Source: Pedobacter hiemivivus (GTDB lineage: Bacteria; Bacteroidota; Bacteroidia; Sphingobacteriales; Sphingobacteriaceae). Taken from it: 64,000 nucleotides of DNA. Of this stretch, positions 47,250 through 56,190 are shown piece after piece (the stretch's first letter is position 1; the number at the start of each line of letters is the position of its first letter). The notes beneath the pieces are model-generated. The model saw only the letters and a list, made by a program, of their open reading frames with translations, was not told the origin of the DNA and did no database searches. The stretch spans positions 62,001 through 126,000 of the forward strand of contig NZ_SJSM01000012.1 in assembly GCF_004331685.1 (NCBI RefSeq), given 5' to 3'. The position numbers and the translations under genes are program-made.

Positions 47250-48113
47250 ATGAAGAAGACATTCCTGGCATTAATTTGTTCATTTTTCCTGTTTTTAGCA
47301 TATTCGAAGGCCGGGGTTGGAAATGGAGATGAAGAGAAGAAGAAAGTGGAAGTGCCAACTCAGTCGGTATTTGAAGGCAAGAGCCTGGCGACTTTTGGGA
47401 ACAGTATAACAGCTGCGGAAAATAGCTGGGCTTATCAACTTTCCAGCACATTAAAATTTGGGAATTTATACAATGGTGCTGTAGGGGGAGCTATTTGGAG
47501 CAAACGCGAAAGAACTACGGGGAGTGGTAAAAAGATAAGGACACAAAATTATAACGACACCGATTTCGCAGGTATAAGTAACAGCAATGCCGCAAATCCG
47601 GATGACTTAGAATACCAAAAACGTATAAACAATTCTGCCATAGTACATATACAGAAATATTTAAGTGAGAAAACAGCACCAATTCCAGATTTTATAATCC
47701 TTTCATACGGAACAAATGACCTTAGCACTGAGGCAGTATTGGGAGATACAGAAGGGGTACTACAGGAAGGAAATCTAGATAACCTTGACCTGAATACAAT
47801 AGCTGGGACTGTAAAATGGTGCATTAAGACGCTCAAGAATAAGTTTCCTAAGGCAAAATTATATGTATCCCTTCCTTTGCAAGCTGAAAGCGAGAATAGA
47901 AATAAAAACAACCTGAAAAAGATAGGCATAATCAAGAAAATATGTGATGGTATGTCGATACCTTATTTTGATTGTTATGCAGAAAGTGGCATTACACAGG
48001 AAAATAGTAAACAATATTTACGAGACGGATTACATCCGAACGAGGATGGGAAAAAAATACATGCAGATTATATCATTAAAAAATTAAAAGCAGCAAACTT
48101 TAAAAGTTTATGA
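47250..48113 (+). CDS. SGNH/GDSL-type hydrolase, probable carbohydrate esterase
   Basis: A 287-residue exported protein (signal to about residue 22). The SGNH blocks are visible: nucleophile S52 in LATFGNSITAAE, the GxND block in LSYGTNDL, and the Asp/His pair in RDGLHPNEDGKKIHADYI. These enzymes commonly remove acetyl groups from plant glycans. Residues 26-35 are highly charged. Its stop overlaps the start of the GH43 that follows by four bases, so the two are co-translated and probably act on the same side chains. Confidence 0.86.
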   Translation: MKKTFLALICSFFLFLAYSKAGVGNGDEEKKKVEVPTQSVFEGKSLATFGNSITAAENSWAYQLSSTLKFGNLYNGAVGGAIWSKRERTTGSGKKIRTQNYNDTDFAGISNSNAANPDDLEYQKRINNSAIVHIQKYLSEKTAPIPDFIILSYGTNDLSTEAVLGDTEGVLQEGNLDNLDLNTIAGTVKWCIKTLKNKFPKAKLYVSLPLQAESENRNKNNLKKIGIIKKICDGMSIPYFDCYAESGITQENSKQYLRDGLHPNEDGKKIHADYIIKKLKAANFKSL

Positions 48114-49192
48114 AATTAGTATCAAATAAAATGATGAAAAAGATTAAGTTTAGTTTGTTGTGCCTGTTCATGGCCGTTCTTGGTGCGAAAGCTCAGTCTA
48201 TTGGAAATCCATTGCCCATACCTTTTGGCGATCCTTATGTACTATATGATGATAACGGGAAATACTATATGTATGGCACCGGGGGCGATGTGAAAGAGGG
48301 GTTTGGAGCCTATTCATCGACTAATTTAAAAGACTGGAAGTTTGAGGGGCAGGTTTACCATCACGATAACACGAATGGCTGGGGTATACATTCTTTTTGG
48401 GCTCCGGAAGTTTATAAGAAAGATGGTAAGTACTATATGTTTTACAGCGCTCAGTGGAAGCAGAATCCCAACAGGGAAAAGGAAAACTTTAAGATTGGGG
48501 TAGCAGTTTCAGATAAAGCCACTGGCCCTTTTACAGACTTGAACGACCGCCCGATTTTTGATCCGGGATATCCAATTATAGATGCCAATCTGTGGTTTGA
48601 AAATGGTAAAACCTATTTGTACTATTCAAGATGCTGTTATAAGCACCCGGTGGAAAGCGAAGTAGCACAATGGGCCAGAAAAAATGGGTGGTATAATGAA
48701 GTGGAAGAAAGTTGGGTATATGGGGTAGAACTGAAACCGGATTTCTCGGATGCAATTGGGGAGCCTGTTCTGTTGCTTCGTCCGCCAGTTAAAATGGGTA
48801 AAGACGACTGGGAAAGTCGTTCGGTAACTGCTAAAGAAGTAAACAGGAGATGGACAGAAGGTTCTTTTATCTTTAAAAAAGGGGAAGTTTATTATATGAT
48901 GTACTCGGCAAATAACTTCGACGGACAAAATTATGCGGTAGGTTACGCTACGTCGAAAAGCCCATTAGGACCATTTAAAAAAGCAGATGAAAATCCTGTT
49001 TTACAGAAAAATGGAATGGTAACCGGAACTGGTCACAATAGCATTACTTATAGCCCGGATGGTAAGCAAATGCTTTGCGTATATCATGGGCGTACTGAAG
49101 CTTCAGGCCATCAAAGACTGGTGTTTATCGATAGAATGGAAGTTAATAAAGATGGTAAGTTAGTGGTACATGGACCAACTTTGAAAGATTAA
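48110..49192 (+). CDS. GH43 family glycosidase, exported
   Basis: A 360-residue enzyme with a signal peptide (cut near GAKAQ). Catalytic set: base D41 in PFGDPYVLYD, D158 in PIIDANLWF and acid E250 in RWTEGSFIF, with HSFWAPEVYKKDGKYYMFYS between. ATG 48110 overlaps the esterase stop as ATGA; Met 8 or Met 9 are alternative starts that shorten the N-terminus. It is the last gene of the PUL, followed by a strong terminator. Likely an arabinosidase or xylosidase. Confidence 0.9.
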   Translation: MKLVSNKMMKKIKFSLLCLFMAVLGAKAQSIGNPLPIPFGDPYVLYDDNGKYYMYGTGGDVKEGFGAYSSTNLKDWKFEGQVYHHDNTNGWGIHSFWAPEVYKKDGKYYMFYSAQWKQNPNREKENFKIGVAVSDKATGPFTDLNDRPIFDPGYPIIDANLWFENGKTYLYYSRCCYKHPVESEVAQWARKNGWYNEVEESWVYGVELKPDFSDAIGEPVLLLRPPVKMGKDDWESRSVTAKEVNRRWTEGSFIFKKGEVYYMMYSANNFDGQNYAVGYATSKSPLGPFKKADENPVLQKNGMVTGTGHNSITYSPDGKQMLCVYHGRTEASGHQRLVFIDRMEVNKDGKLVVHGPTLKD

Positions 49193-49195
49193 TAT

Positions 49196-49243
49196 AGTGT
49201 CTTCTCCTGAAATGACTATACACTATTTTCAGGAGAAGACACT
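49196..49243 (+). terminator. Strong terminator at the end of the PUL
   Basis: A perfect 17-bp stem (49196-49212 with 49227-49243) and a 14-nt loop begin 3 bp after the last GH43 stop. A T-rich tail with TTTTTT follows at about 49253. It separates the PUL from the AT-rich pair downstream. Confidence 0.88.
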
Positions 49244-49382
49244 TTAATCAACTTTTTTAATCTTTTATTTCATTATTAATCATTTATTATGTTTTTATTA
49301 ATGGGGAAATTGATTTTAGTGAAACAGATCGTCTTAAAACCAATTGGGACGTCTGATTCAAACTAAATCAAATATAAACATT

Positions 49383-49922
49383 ATGAAAAAAACAATTATT
49401 TTATCGGTATTGCTATCCGTAGGTATGTTAGGTGTGAATGCTAACAATGCGAATTTAAATGTAAAGCCACATTTGAAAAATCCTATTAGTAAGTTTCAGG
49501 ATGAGGATAAGGAATTAACTAAAGATAGATGGCAATGGTTAGCTACTGCTTCTCTTAATCCTGAAGGAGCAAAAAAAGCTATTGATAATGATCCTGCGAC
49601 GAGATGGGAAACTAGAGTTTCTCAGGCTAGTGGTCAATTTTTTATTTTAGATATGAATGCTGCTAACACCGTTAGTAAAATAGTATTGGATGTTGCGGCT
49701 AGTAAGAATGACTCTCCTAAAGGTTATGAAGTTTATATGTCTAATGACGGAACTAATTGGGGAACTGTATTAGCCAGTGGAGCAGGAGCACAAAACGAAA
49801 CTGTTATTATTTTTAATAAAAAGACAGCTGGTAGGTATATCAAAGTTATTCAAACAGGTGCAACAGGTAACTACTGGTCTATTCATGAGTTTAGAGTTTT
49901 TGGACAGGCAGCTAAAAAGTAA
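49383..49922 (+). CDS. Secreted discoidin-like (F5/8 type C, CBM32-like) protein
   Basis: A 179-residue protein with a signal peptide (cut near VNANNAN). From about residue 50 it is a single F5/8 type C jelly roll: PEGAKKAIDNDPATRWETR, GQFFILDMNAANTVSKIVLDV, YEVYMSNDGTNWGTVLASG and GRYIKVIQTGATGNYWSIHEFRVFG. Such domains bind glycans. No catalytic domain is attached. The ATG at 49383 is chosen over an upstream frame start because it gives the signal peptide. The cytochrome gene follows after 33 bp, probably in the same operon. Confidence 0.85.
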   Translation: MKKTIILSVLLSVGMLGVNANNANLNVKPHLKNPISKFQDEDKELTKDRWQWLATASLNPEGAKKAIDNDPATRWETRVSQASGQFFILDMNAANTVSKIVLDVAASKNDSPKGYEVYMSNDGTNWGTVLASGAGAQNETVIIFNKKTAGRYIKVIQTGATGNYWSIHEFRVFGQAAKK

Positions 49923-49955
49923 AAAATCGCACAACGATTATACAATATAAAAAAG

Positions 49956-52175
49956 ATGAAATTAAGTAATAAAATTTTTTATTGTGCCTTTATTTTAAGC
50001 TTACCAGCCCTATTTTATGCCTGTAGTGCATTAAAAGATACTGTGAACAGAGACGCTTCGGGAAAGATTGTTGTTAAAACCAATCCAAGCTCTAAATACT
50101 TAAGTCCTAAAGAAAGTCTTCAGTCGTTTCATCTTCCAAAAGGATATAGAATGGAACTAGTGGCAAGCGAGCCTATGATTAGTGAGCCAGTAGCGATCAC
50201 TTTTGATGGGAATGGTAGAATGTTCGTTGCCGAGATGAACACCTATATGAAAGACGTTAAAGGCACTGGGCAAATGGAACCGGTATGTACAGTTAAGAGA
50301 CTTGAAGATACTAATGGGGACGGAGTGATGGATAAAGCTGTTATTTTTATAGATAAGCTTATTCTTCCTCGTCTAATACAAACTTTAGATGACAGGTTGT
50401 TAGTAGCGGAAACAAACTCTAATAATATTTATAGTTACAGAGATACAGACGGAGATGGAAAAGCAGATGAGAAAAAACTGGTTTATCGTAATGATGTAGC
50501 AAGTACGAACAATTTAGAACATCAAAAAAGTGGTTTAATCTGGAATCTGGACAATAGATTATATGTTACTTATGATAACATTAGGTATCGCTATAATAAT
50601 GGGGAATTAAAAGCAGAAAAACTGATAAACGGATCAGGTGGTCAGTGGGGTTTGGCGAACGATAACTATGGTCGTTTATTTTATTCTTCAGCAGGAGGGG
50701 AAACGCCAGCATTAGATTTTCAGCAAAACCCATATTTCGGTCGCTTAGATATTGGAGGGCAATATGACCAGGAGTTTAGAGCAGTTTGGCCTATTATTTC
50801 TACACCGGATGTTCAGGGAGGAGTCAATAGACTAAGAAAAGACAGTACGCTTAATAATTTTACTGCATGTTCAGGGCAATCTGTTTTTAGAGGGAACTCT
50901 TTACCCGCTGATATGGTTGGAGATCTTTTAATACCTGAGCCTGTAGGGCGACTGATTAGAAGAGCAAAAGTGACGAATACCGATGGCTTTATTACACTTA
51001 AAAATGCTTATAAAGAAGAAGAGTTTCTTGCCTCTACAGATATGAACTTCAGACCTGTTAACAGTTTAACCGGACCTGATGGTTGTTTATATATTGTAGA
51101 CATGTATCACGGTATCATTCAGGAAAGCAATTGGACAAAAAGTGGGACTTTTTTAGGTGCTCAGATCTTAAGTAAGAAATTTGATAAAAACATTGGTAGA
51201 GGACGTATTTATAGATTAGTATATGATGGGATTAAACCGGATAAAACTAAACCAAATACATTAGGTATGCCATCTTCTGAATTGGTACAATACTTATCTC
51301 ATCCAAATGGTTGGTGGAGAGACAATGCGCAAAAATTAATGGTTATAAAAGGAGATCAGTCAGTAGCTCCGGCATTAAAAGATTTGGTGTTAAATTCTCC
51401 CGATCCATTAGCTCGTATCCATGCAATTTGGACTTTAGATGGATTGAAAGCTTTGGATAAATCAACCTTGCAAGCGGCATTAAAGGATAAAGATGCTAAT
51501 GTGAGAAAAAATGCTGTTTGGGTGGCTGAAGAAGCCATTACAAAAGGAGATGAGAGCTTGATCACATTTTTGGAGCCATTTGTTAATGACGAAAGTGCTG
51601 ATGTGAGATTTCAGCTTGCTTTATCATTAAGGTTTAGTGAGTCCGAAAAAGCTAAAAGTATTATTAATGAATTGGTAGAGAAATATCCTAAGAATCGTGT
51701 GCTAACTGAATCATATCGGAAATATTTTGTTCTTCAAAGAGAACAAAAATTGCATGAAATGGCATCAAAACAATTGGCAGAGGAGGACAGAAAGTTGGTG
51801 CTTAAGGGAGCTACGATTTATAGCCAGTTATGTACAACTTGTCATGGTCCTGAAGGTAAAGGAGTGCTAGGGGCTAAAGATTTACCTGCTCCACCATTAG
51901 CAGCTAACAAGCAAGTAAATGGAGATCCTGTTAAACTTATTCGTATTCTTTTACAAGGTTTAAAGGGACCAATAGATGGTAAGGTTTATGCAGATGAGAT
52001 GCCAGCACTAGGGGCGAATGATGACGAATATATTGCTTCTATTTTAAGCTATATCAGAAATGGTATGGGAAATAAAGCTTCGGCAATTAAACCGAACGAA
52101 GTGAAGAAAGTAAGGGAGCAAACAGTTAATAGAGCACATCCATGGACTTGGGCCGAACTTAATTCATCAAAATAG
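49956..52175 (+). CDS. PVC-type heme-binding lipoprotein (propeller, HEAT, cytochrome c)
   Basis: A 739-residue lipoprotein (lipobox near LFYACSALK). Residues about 55-430 form a propeller of the sugar-dehydrogenase or PVC-type membrane-bound dehydrogenase class (GYRMELVASEPMISEPVAITFDGNGRMFVAEMN, Ca-binding-like DTNGDGVMD and DTDGDGKAD). HEAT-like helices follow (about 440-580), then a cytochrome c domain with the heme site C626-TTC-H630 and a later methionine (DEMPALG). It could oxidise a sugar and pass electrons to the respiratory chain. The substrate is unknown. Confidence 0.85.
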   Translation: MKLSNKIFYCAFILSLPALFYACSALKDTVNRDASGKIVVKTNPSSKYLSPKESLQSFHLPKGYRMELVASEPMISEPVAITFDGNGRMFVAEMNTYMKDVKGTGQMEPVCTVKRLEDTNGDGVMDKAVIFIDKLILPRLIQTLDDRLLVAETNSNNIYSYRDTDGDGKADEKKLVYRNDVASTNNLEHQKSGLIWNLDNRLYVTYDNIRYRYNNGELKAEKLINGSGGQWGLANDNYGRLFYSSAGGETPALDFQQNPYFGRLDIGGQYDQEFRAVWPIISTPDVQGGVNRLRKDSTLNNFTACSGQSVFRGNSLPADMVGDLLIPEPVGRLIRRAKVTNTDGFITLKNAYKEEEFLASTDMNFRPVNSLTGPDGCLYIVDMYHGIIQESNWTKSGTFLGAQILSKKFDKNIGRGRIYRLVYDGIKPDKTKPNTLGMPSSELVQYLSHPNGWWRDNAQKLMVIKGDQSVAPALKDLVLNSPDPLARIHAIWTLDGLKALDKSTLQAALKDKDANVRKNAVWVAEEAITKGDESLITFLEPFVNDESADVRFQLALSLRFSESEKAKSIINELVEKYPKNRVLTESYRKYFVLQREQKLHEMASKQLAEEDRKLVLKGATIYSQLCTTCHGPEGKGVLGAKDLPAPPLAANKQVNGDPVKLIRILLQGLKGPIDGKVYADEMPALGANDDEYIASILSYIRNGMGNKASAIKPNEVKKVREQTVNRAHPWTWAELNSSK

Positions 52176-52233
52176 AAAAATATTGAAGGCAAGCCATATC
52201 TGGTTGAAATTAGGGCTTTGTTTCTAAATTAGT

Positions 52234-52276
52234 ATTTGATCTTATTGGCATCAATATGGTGCCAGTAAGATCAAAT
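52234..52276. terminator. Bidirectional terminator between convergent genes
   Basis: An 11-bp outer stem (52234-52244 with 52266-52276) and a 5-bp inner stem (52246-52250 with 52260-52264), separated by one T-G wobble, enclose a 9-nt loop. It lies between the convergent cytochrome and SRPBCC genes, with A/T runs on both sides. Confidence 0.75.
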
Positions 52277-52287
52277 TTTATATGGTT

Positions 52288-52731
52288 TTACTGCTCTGAG
52301 AGTCTTTTTACTTCTTCGAGTCCCTTGGTAAAACCCTTGTTCATGGTCTCTTCCCATTCTTCTTCAATTTGGACAGAGGTTTTGAGTTTAGTTATTCCGT
52401 CTTCTTCGGAAAGATGATATTCTTCAAGAGAACCTGCCCAGTTTTTTACTTTTTCGCTGGTGGTATCTTCCTTTCCATCAATTACTTGACCTTGATGTTC
52501 AAATACGATGTCATAAGGTTCATTTTTGGTTTTAATGGTACTGATCATACCATTCCCTTTTCCATCTACGAAGAGGGTTCTGCCGCCAACCTTCCAATCA
52601 CTTTGTACGGCGGAACCGCCGCCTGGGTTAAAGGCATCTGTCCATTGGGGATAAGTAGTTTCGTTCCAAAGCGTGTCCCAAACTGTTTGGGCTGGCGCTT
52701 TGATCTCTTTTGTAAATTGTAATGTTTTCAT
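52288..52731 (-). CDS. SRPBCC (START/AHSA1-like) domain protein
   Basis: A 147-residue cytosolic protein. The start FTKEIKAPAQTVWDTLWNETTYPQWTDAF and the later LKTSVQIEEEWEETMNKGFTKGLEEVKRL helix are typical of the SRPBCC fold with a deep hydrophobic pocket, as in Aha1-like proteins. Ligand and role are unknown. It is alone on its strand. Confidence 0.88.
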   Translation of the reverse strand: MKTLQFTKEIKAPAQTVWDTLWNETTYPQWTDAFNPGGGSAVQSDWKVGGRTLFVDGKGNGMISTIKTKNEPYDIVFEHQGQVIDGKEDTTSEKVKNWAGSLEEYHLSEEDGITKLKTSVQIEEEWEETMNKGFTKGLEEVKRLSEQ

Positions 52732-52811
52732 AGAAATTTGAACAACCCTAGTTTTATTTTGTTTGAAAACAATTTCTTTTTGGGAGTGTTCTCAGTTAAA
52801 ATTCTACAGGT

Positions 52812-53093
52812 ATGAAATATAAAGAGTTAAAAAAAACGACACTTATGGTGTTATTTGCCGGACTTGCCACCGTCGCTGCACTTGGAGTTTTGTTTGCAAC
52901 GAAAAATGGCCTGAAATTGAGGAACAAAATGCGGTTTGCAGCTGAAAATCGTGGCGATGATTATACAGATGAACATGGACTGTTTCAACATCATCAGCAA
53001 GTACATCAGGAAAAAAGACCTAAATCCGACATCAAAGATTTGATTCAGCAATCGCACAATTCTGCAACACATACCGAACAGGGCTTCATTTGA
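52812..53093 (+). CDS. Small membrane-anchored protein of unknown function (YtxH-like start)
   Basis: A 93-residue protein with a short basic N-terminus, one membrane segment at about residues 11-29, then GLKLRNKM, which recalls YtxH-type proteins, and a polar His-rich tail (HQQVHQEKR). YtxH-like proteins are common in general stress regions, as here. No function can be read. The 199 bp after it contain no supported gene. Confidence 0.6.
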   Translation: MKYKELKKTTLMVLFAGLATVAALGVLFATKNGLKLRNKMRFAAENRGDDYTDEHGLFQHHQQVHQEKRPKSDIKDLIQQSHNSATHTEQGFI

Positions 53094-53292
53094 TGCAGTT
53101 TATTACCTATTCATTTTATTTTCCTGTTTCCCTATGCGGGGCATCTACAGGCTTGGATTCTGGAAATCCTTTTTGTCTAAGGTAGATGGTCAGAAAAACG
53201 ATGGATGCAACAGGAACTTTTTGTTACCGTCGGCAGTTAAAGAATTGGCCTATAAGATAAATGGTTTTCAGAATTAAAGTAAAATTCAAATT

Positions 53293-54234
53293 ATGACACA
53301 TAAACGAATTACTTTTAAGGGTATCTGGAATGTGCTGAAAGCTACCTTTACAGGGTTTAACGATCATAAAGTGACCAAATTGAGTGGGTCGCTTGCTTAT
53401 TACACTGTTTTTTCGATGGCACCGCTGCTGGTGGTGGTCATATCTTTATGCGGATTGTTCCTGGGTAAGGAAGCCGCACAAGGAGAAATTTATGGCCAGT
53501 TAGCAGGATTTATGGGGAAAGAAACGGCATTGCAGCTCCAGGAGATTGTTTCAAAAGCAGCGGTCGGCGACAAGGACATGGTCGCTTTTATCATAGGAAT
53601 TGTCACCTTACTCATTGGAGCAACGACTGTATTCGCAGATATCCAGGATTCTATCAATCATATTTGGGGGCTGAAGCCAAAACCGAAACGGGGTTGGTTA
53701 AAAATCCTGCTGGACAGGTTTCTTTCTTTTTCGGTAATTATTAGTCTAGGTTTCATTTTATTGGTTTCATTGGCCATCACAGCTGTCCTGGATGCTTTCA
53801 GCAGTAGGCTTCAAGCCAGATATTCTGATGTCTCGGTAATCTTGTTCTATATACTGAACCAGTTGCTGACCCTGGCGGTGATATCGCTCATTTTTGGGGT
53901 GATCTTTAAAGTACTGCCAGATGCAATCATCAAGTGGCGAGATGTTTTATTTGGCGCTGTAGTTACTGCTATTTTGTTTATGCTGGGTAAATTTGGGATT
54001 TCCATTTACATCGGGCAAAGTGATGTTGGCAGTACCTATGGAGCTACGGGGTCGCTAGTGATTTTATTGTTATGGACTTATTATTCGTCGATTATTTTGT
54101 ATGTGGGCGCAGAGTTTACTAAAGCCTATGCTGTTGCTTATGGTTCGGAGATTAGACCTGCTCATTATGCGGTAACGACTAAAGAAATTGAAGTGGAAAC
54201 GGGTAATGCTACTATTCAACAGAATGCTTTCTGA
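53293..54234 (+). CDS. YihY/BrkB family inner-membrane protein
   Basis: A 313-residue protein with about six membrane segments and the family pattern LSGSLAYYTVFSMAPLLVVVIS near the start, NHIWGLKPKPKRGW in the middle, and YGATGSLVILLLWTYYSSIILYVGAEFTKAYA at the end (given as the 53293 frame, residues about 250-280). Once thought to be ribonuclease BN, this family is now treated as transporters of unknown substrate. It precedes stress-type genes and may be part of that set. Confidence 0.93.
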   Translation: MTHKRITFKGIWNVLKATFTGFNDHKVTKLSGSLAYYTVFSMAPLLVVVISLCGLFLGKEAAQGEIYGQLAGFMGKETALQLQEIVSKAAVGDKDMVAFIIGIVTLLIGATTVFADIQDSINHIWGLKPKPKRGWLKILLDRFLSFSVIISLGFILLVSLAITAVLDAFSSRLQARYSDVSVILFYILNQLLTLAVISLIFGVIFKVLPDAIIKWRDVLFGAVVTAILFMLGKFGISIYIGQSDVGSTYGATGSLVILLLWTYYSSIILYVGAEFTKAYAVAYGSEIRPAHYAVTTKEIEVETGNATIQQNAF

Positions 54235-54255
54235 GCAGATTTAGGTGCTGTCACT

Positions 54256-54528
54256 TTATTCCAACTCATCGTCATCTATATTCAAACTGAGATCATCATC
54301 CTGATCATGATTGAGGTCGTAATCATCATCTTCCAAGCCTTCTTCTTCCGGGAAGTCATTCTCCTCATCTTCCTCCTCAGGATCTACAGGAGGATCTTGC
54401 TGCCGAAAGGCAAGATCCAGTTCATCGGTCTCTGCGGTAATGGCAGGATCTATCAGAACAATCTGGTCTTCTCCGTCAACTTGAGGCTGGTGGTAATTTC
54501 CTGTTTTAATATTTTTTTTGGTTTTCAT
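54256..54528 (-). CDS. Small, highly acidic protein
   Basis: A 90-residue protein beginning MKTKKNIKTGNYHQPQ with a C-terminal half almost made of Asp and Glu (EEEDEENDFPEEEG, then DDDLSLNIDDDELE). It is probably disordered and soluble. Codon wobble and the clean start suggest a real gene. I do not recognise a family with known function; the location among stress genes suggests a role in adverse conditions, which is a guess. Confidence 0.68.
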   Translation of the reverse strand: MKTKKNIKTGNYHQPQVDGEDQIVLIDPAITAETDELDLAFRQQDPPVDPEEEDEENDFPEEEGLEDDDYDLNHDQDDDLSLNIDDDELE

Positions 54529-54568
54529 GGTCGTGTTTCTTAGTACGTATGCAAGTCAATTCATTGGT

Positions 54569-55168
54569 TTATCTCTTTTTTTCTTTTCGCGGTTTGTCAG
54601 CGGTCATTTTTTTATTGCCGATTTGTTTAGAAAGAAAATTAGCTTCTTCCAGGTTCCTTCTGAATACCACAAGCTGTTTGTTTGCAAAAGATACAATGGG
54701 GGTATCGCCGAACATGGCTCCCTTTTCTAAAAGAGAAATTGTCTGGTTATGATCTTCAATGGTAATGGATAGATATTGCCTGTCGAAGTTATTGTGGTTA
54801 GCCTTTTTTAAATCGGAAATGAGCTGGTCGGGGACGAAGGTTGTTGAATCGGCAAGCGTAATATTCCTGGGTTCTGCAAAGGGTTTCAGATCTGAATAAA
54901 CAATAATGTTGGCGTCCATTGCTTTTACAGCATACTCCCTTACTTTCGAATTTTTTGATTTCTTTTTGGCCAGTTTTGACAGATTGATTTCTTTGGCACT
55001 GTAAGTCGATAATTGTTTGATGAATTGCTCGGTGCTGAGCGTATCCCTTTGTTGGCTGACAAGGATGTTTAAATCCTTTTCTACGGTTTGAGCATTGTTG
55101 CCGGTACTGTTTACTGCTATTGCGTAGGCTGCTAACGTTGCGATAGTATAGTTTCTAAAATTTTCCAT
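54569..55168 (-). CDS. DUF4142 domain protein
   Basis: A 199-residue exported protein. After an N-terminal hydrophobic segment (about 6-20) the helical domain shows STEQFIKQLSTYSAKEINLSKLAKKKSKNSKVREYAVKAM and the later ITIEDHNQTISLLEKGA, typical of the ferritin-like DUF4142 family. Such proteins are induced by stress in several bacteria but lack a defined activity. The tail is strongly basic (KPRKEKKR). It lies 40 bp upstream of the acidic protein on the same strand. Confidence 0.8.
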   Translation of the reverse strand: MENFRNYTIATLAAYAIAVNSTGNNAQTVEKDLNILVSQQRDTLSTEQFIKQLSTYSAKEINLSKLAKKKSKNSKVREYAVKAMDANIIVYSDLKPFAEPRNITLADSTTFVPDQLISDLKKANHNNFDRQYLSITIEDHNQTISLLEKGAMFGDTPIVSFANKQLVVFRRNLEEANFLSKQIGNKKMTADKPRKEKKR

Positions 55169-55320
55169 AACATTTTATAATTCATTACTACTTTATAGAG
55201 CGACTAAAACACCTCTGGGTTTATTTTGTTTATTTTTTCTGAACCAATCTGAATTTGGATTGTTTTTTAGACATCTGGTTAAGCTCCTGAATTGACAGCA
55301 TAAAAATAAAGGAGAAAATC

Positions 55321-56190
55321 ATGGAAACATTTTCTGTAAACAAAACGCCTACGATAAACGAAATGTTGGTACTCACTGATTTTTCTAAGGAGGCAGCAAA
55401 TGCTGCCGCGTATGCCACTGCACTTGCCCATCAGCTGAACACAAGACGTTTGATTTTGTACCATTCTTATGAATCTATTGCAATACCGCCTACAGCGTTT
55501 GCTCCTTATACAGGAGGGTTTGCCGAATCTCATAAGCTCAGTCTGCAAAAAATCACAGAATTGAAGGACGAACTTAAGGATTGGCTTCCCGAAAAAGCCG
55601 AAATTGATATCCGATGTGATGAAAGGAACTTGGTGAATGCTGTAATTTCTATTGCTGGAGAAGAACATATTGACCTTGTTGTTATGGGGATTTCCGGTAA
55701 AAGTGGGTTTGAAAGGACACTTATGGGCAGTAATACGATTAATATGGCTCATGATACTCCGGCGCCTTTACTCATTGTACCGCCCGGTGCTTCCTTTCAA
55801 CCCATAAAGACTGTTGTTTTTGCTTGTGATTTAAAGCGGGTAACGGAATCTACGCCAGTGCATGCCATGAAGAATTTTATAGCTGCGCTAGGGGCGCGGT
55901 TAATTATTTTAAATGTTGATCATGATGGTGCCCATTTTAATCCTGATACGATTAAGGAAATGAAATACCTTCACCAGCTTTGGGATGAGCAGCAGCCCGA
56001 ATATCATTATATTGATCACGAAGATATGGCCAAAGGGATTATGGAATTTGCCGGACAAGAACGCGCCGAGCTGGTCATTACAGTTCCGAAACAATATGGT
56101 TTTTTTGAAAGTATCTTTCATCGTAGCATGACAAAAAAACTGGCTTATCATACACATCTACCTTTATTACTTTTTAAAGAGGATGTTTAG
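55321..56190 (+). CDS. Tandem universal stress protein
   Basis: A 289-residue protein with two UspA domains, about 1-150 and 155-289. The first has the nucleotide-binding pattern GISGKSGFERTLMGSNT; the second appears degenerate at this site (VPKQYGFFESIFHRSMTKK). A good ribosome site (AAAGGAGAAAATC) precedes the ATG. Universal stress proteins act in the cytosol under starvation or redox stress. Its last eight bases overlap the start of the phosphoribosyltransferase, so the two are co-translated. Confidence 0.92.
   Translation: METFSVNKTPTINEMLVLTDFSKEAANAAAYATALAHQLNTRRLILYHSYESIAIPPTAFAPYTGGFAESHKLSLQKITELKDELKDWLPEKAEIDIRCDERNLVNAVISIAGEEHIDLVVMGISGKSGFERTLMGSNTINMAHDTPAPLLIVPPGASFQPIKTVVFACDLKRVTESTPVHAMKNFIAALGARLIILNVDHDGAHFNPDTIKEMKYLHQLWDEQQPEYHYIDHEDMAKGIMEFAGQERAELVITVPKQYGFFESIFHRSMTKKLAYHTHLPLLLFKEDV

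Noticed and set aside
49196..49243. Inverted repeat considered as a mobile-element end
   Set aside because: Position directly after the last PUL gene and the following T-rich tail explain it as a terminator.
53094..53292. Possible degraded gene between the YtxH-like and BrkB genes
   Set aside because: All frames are broken within short distances and no protein similarity is apparent; treated as intergenic.
55279..55752. A 157-codon minus-strand frame over the universal stress gene
   Set aside because: The plus-strand gene has two UspA domains and a good ribosome site; the reverse frame has neither.
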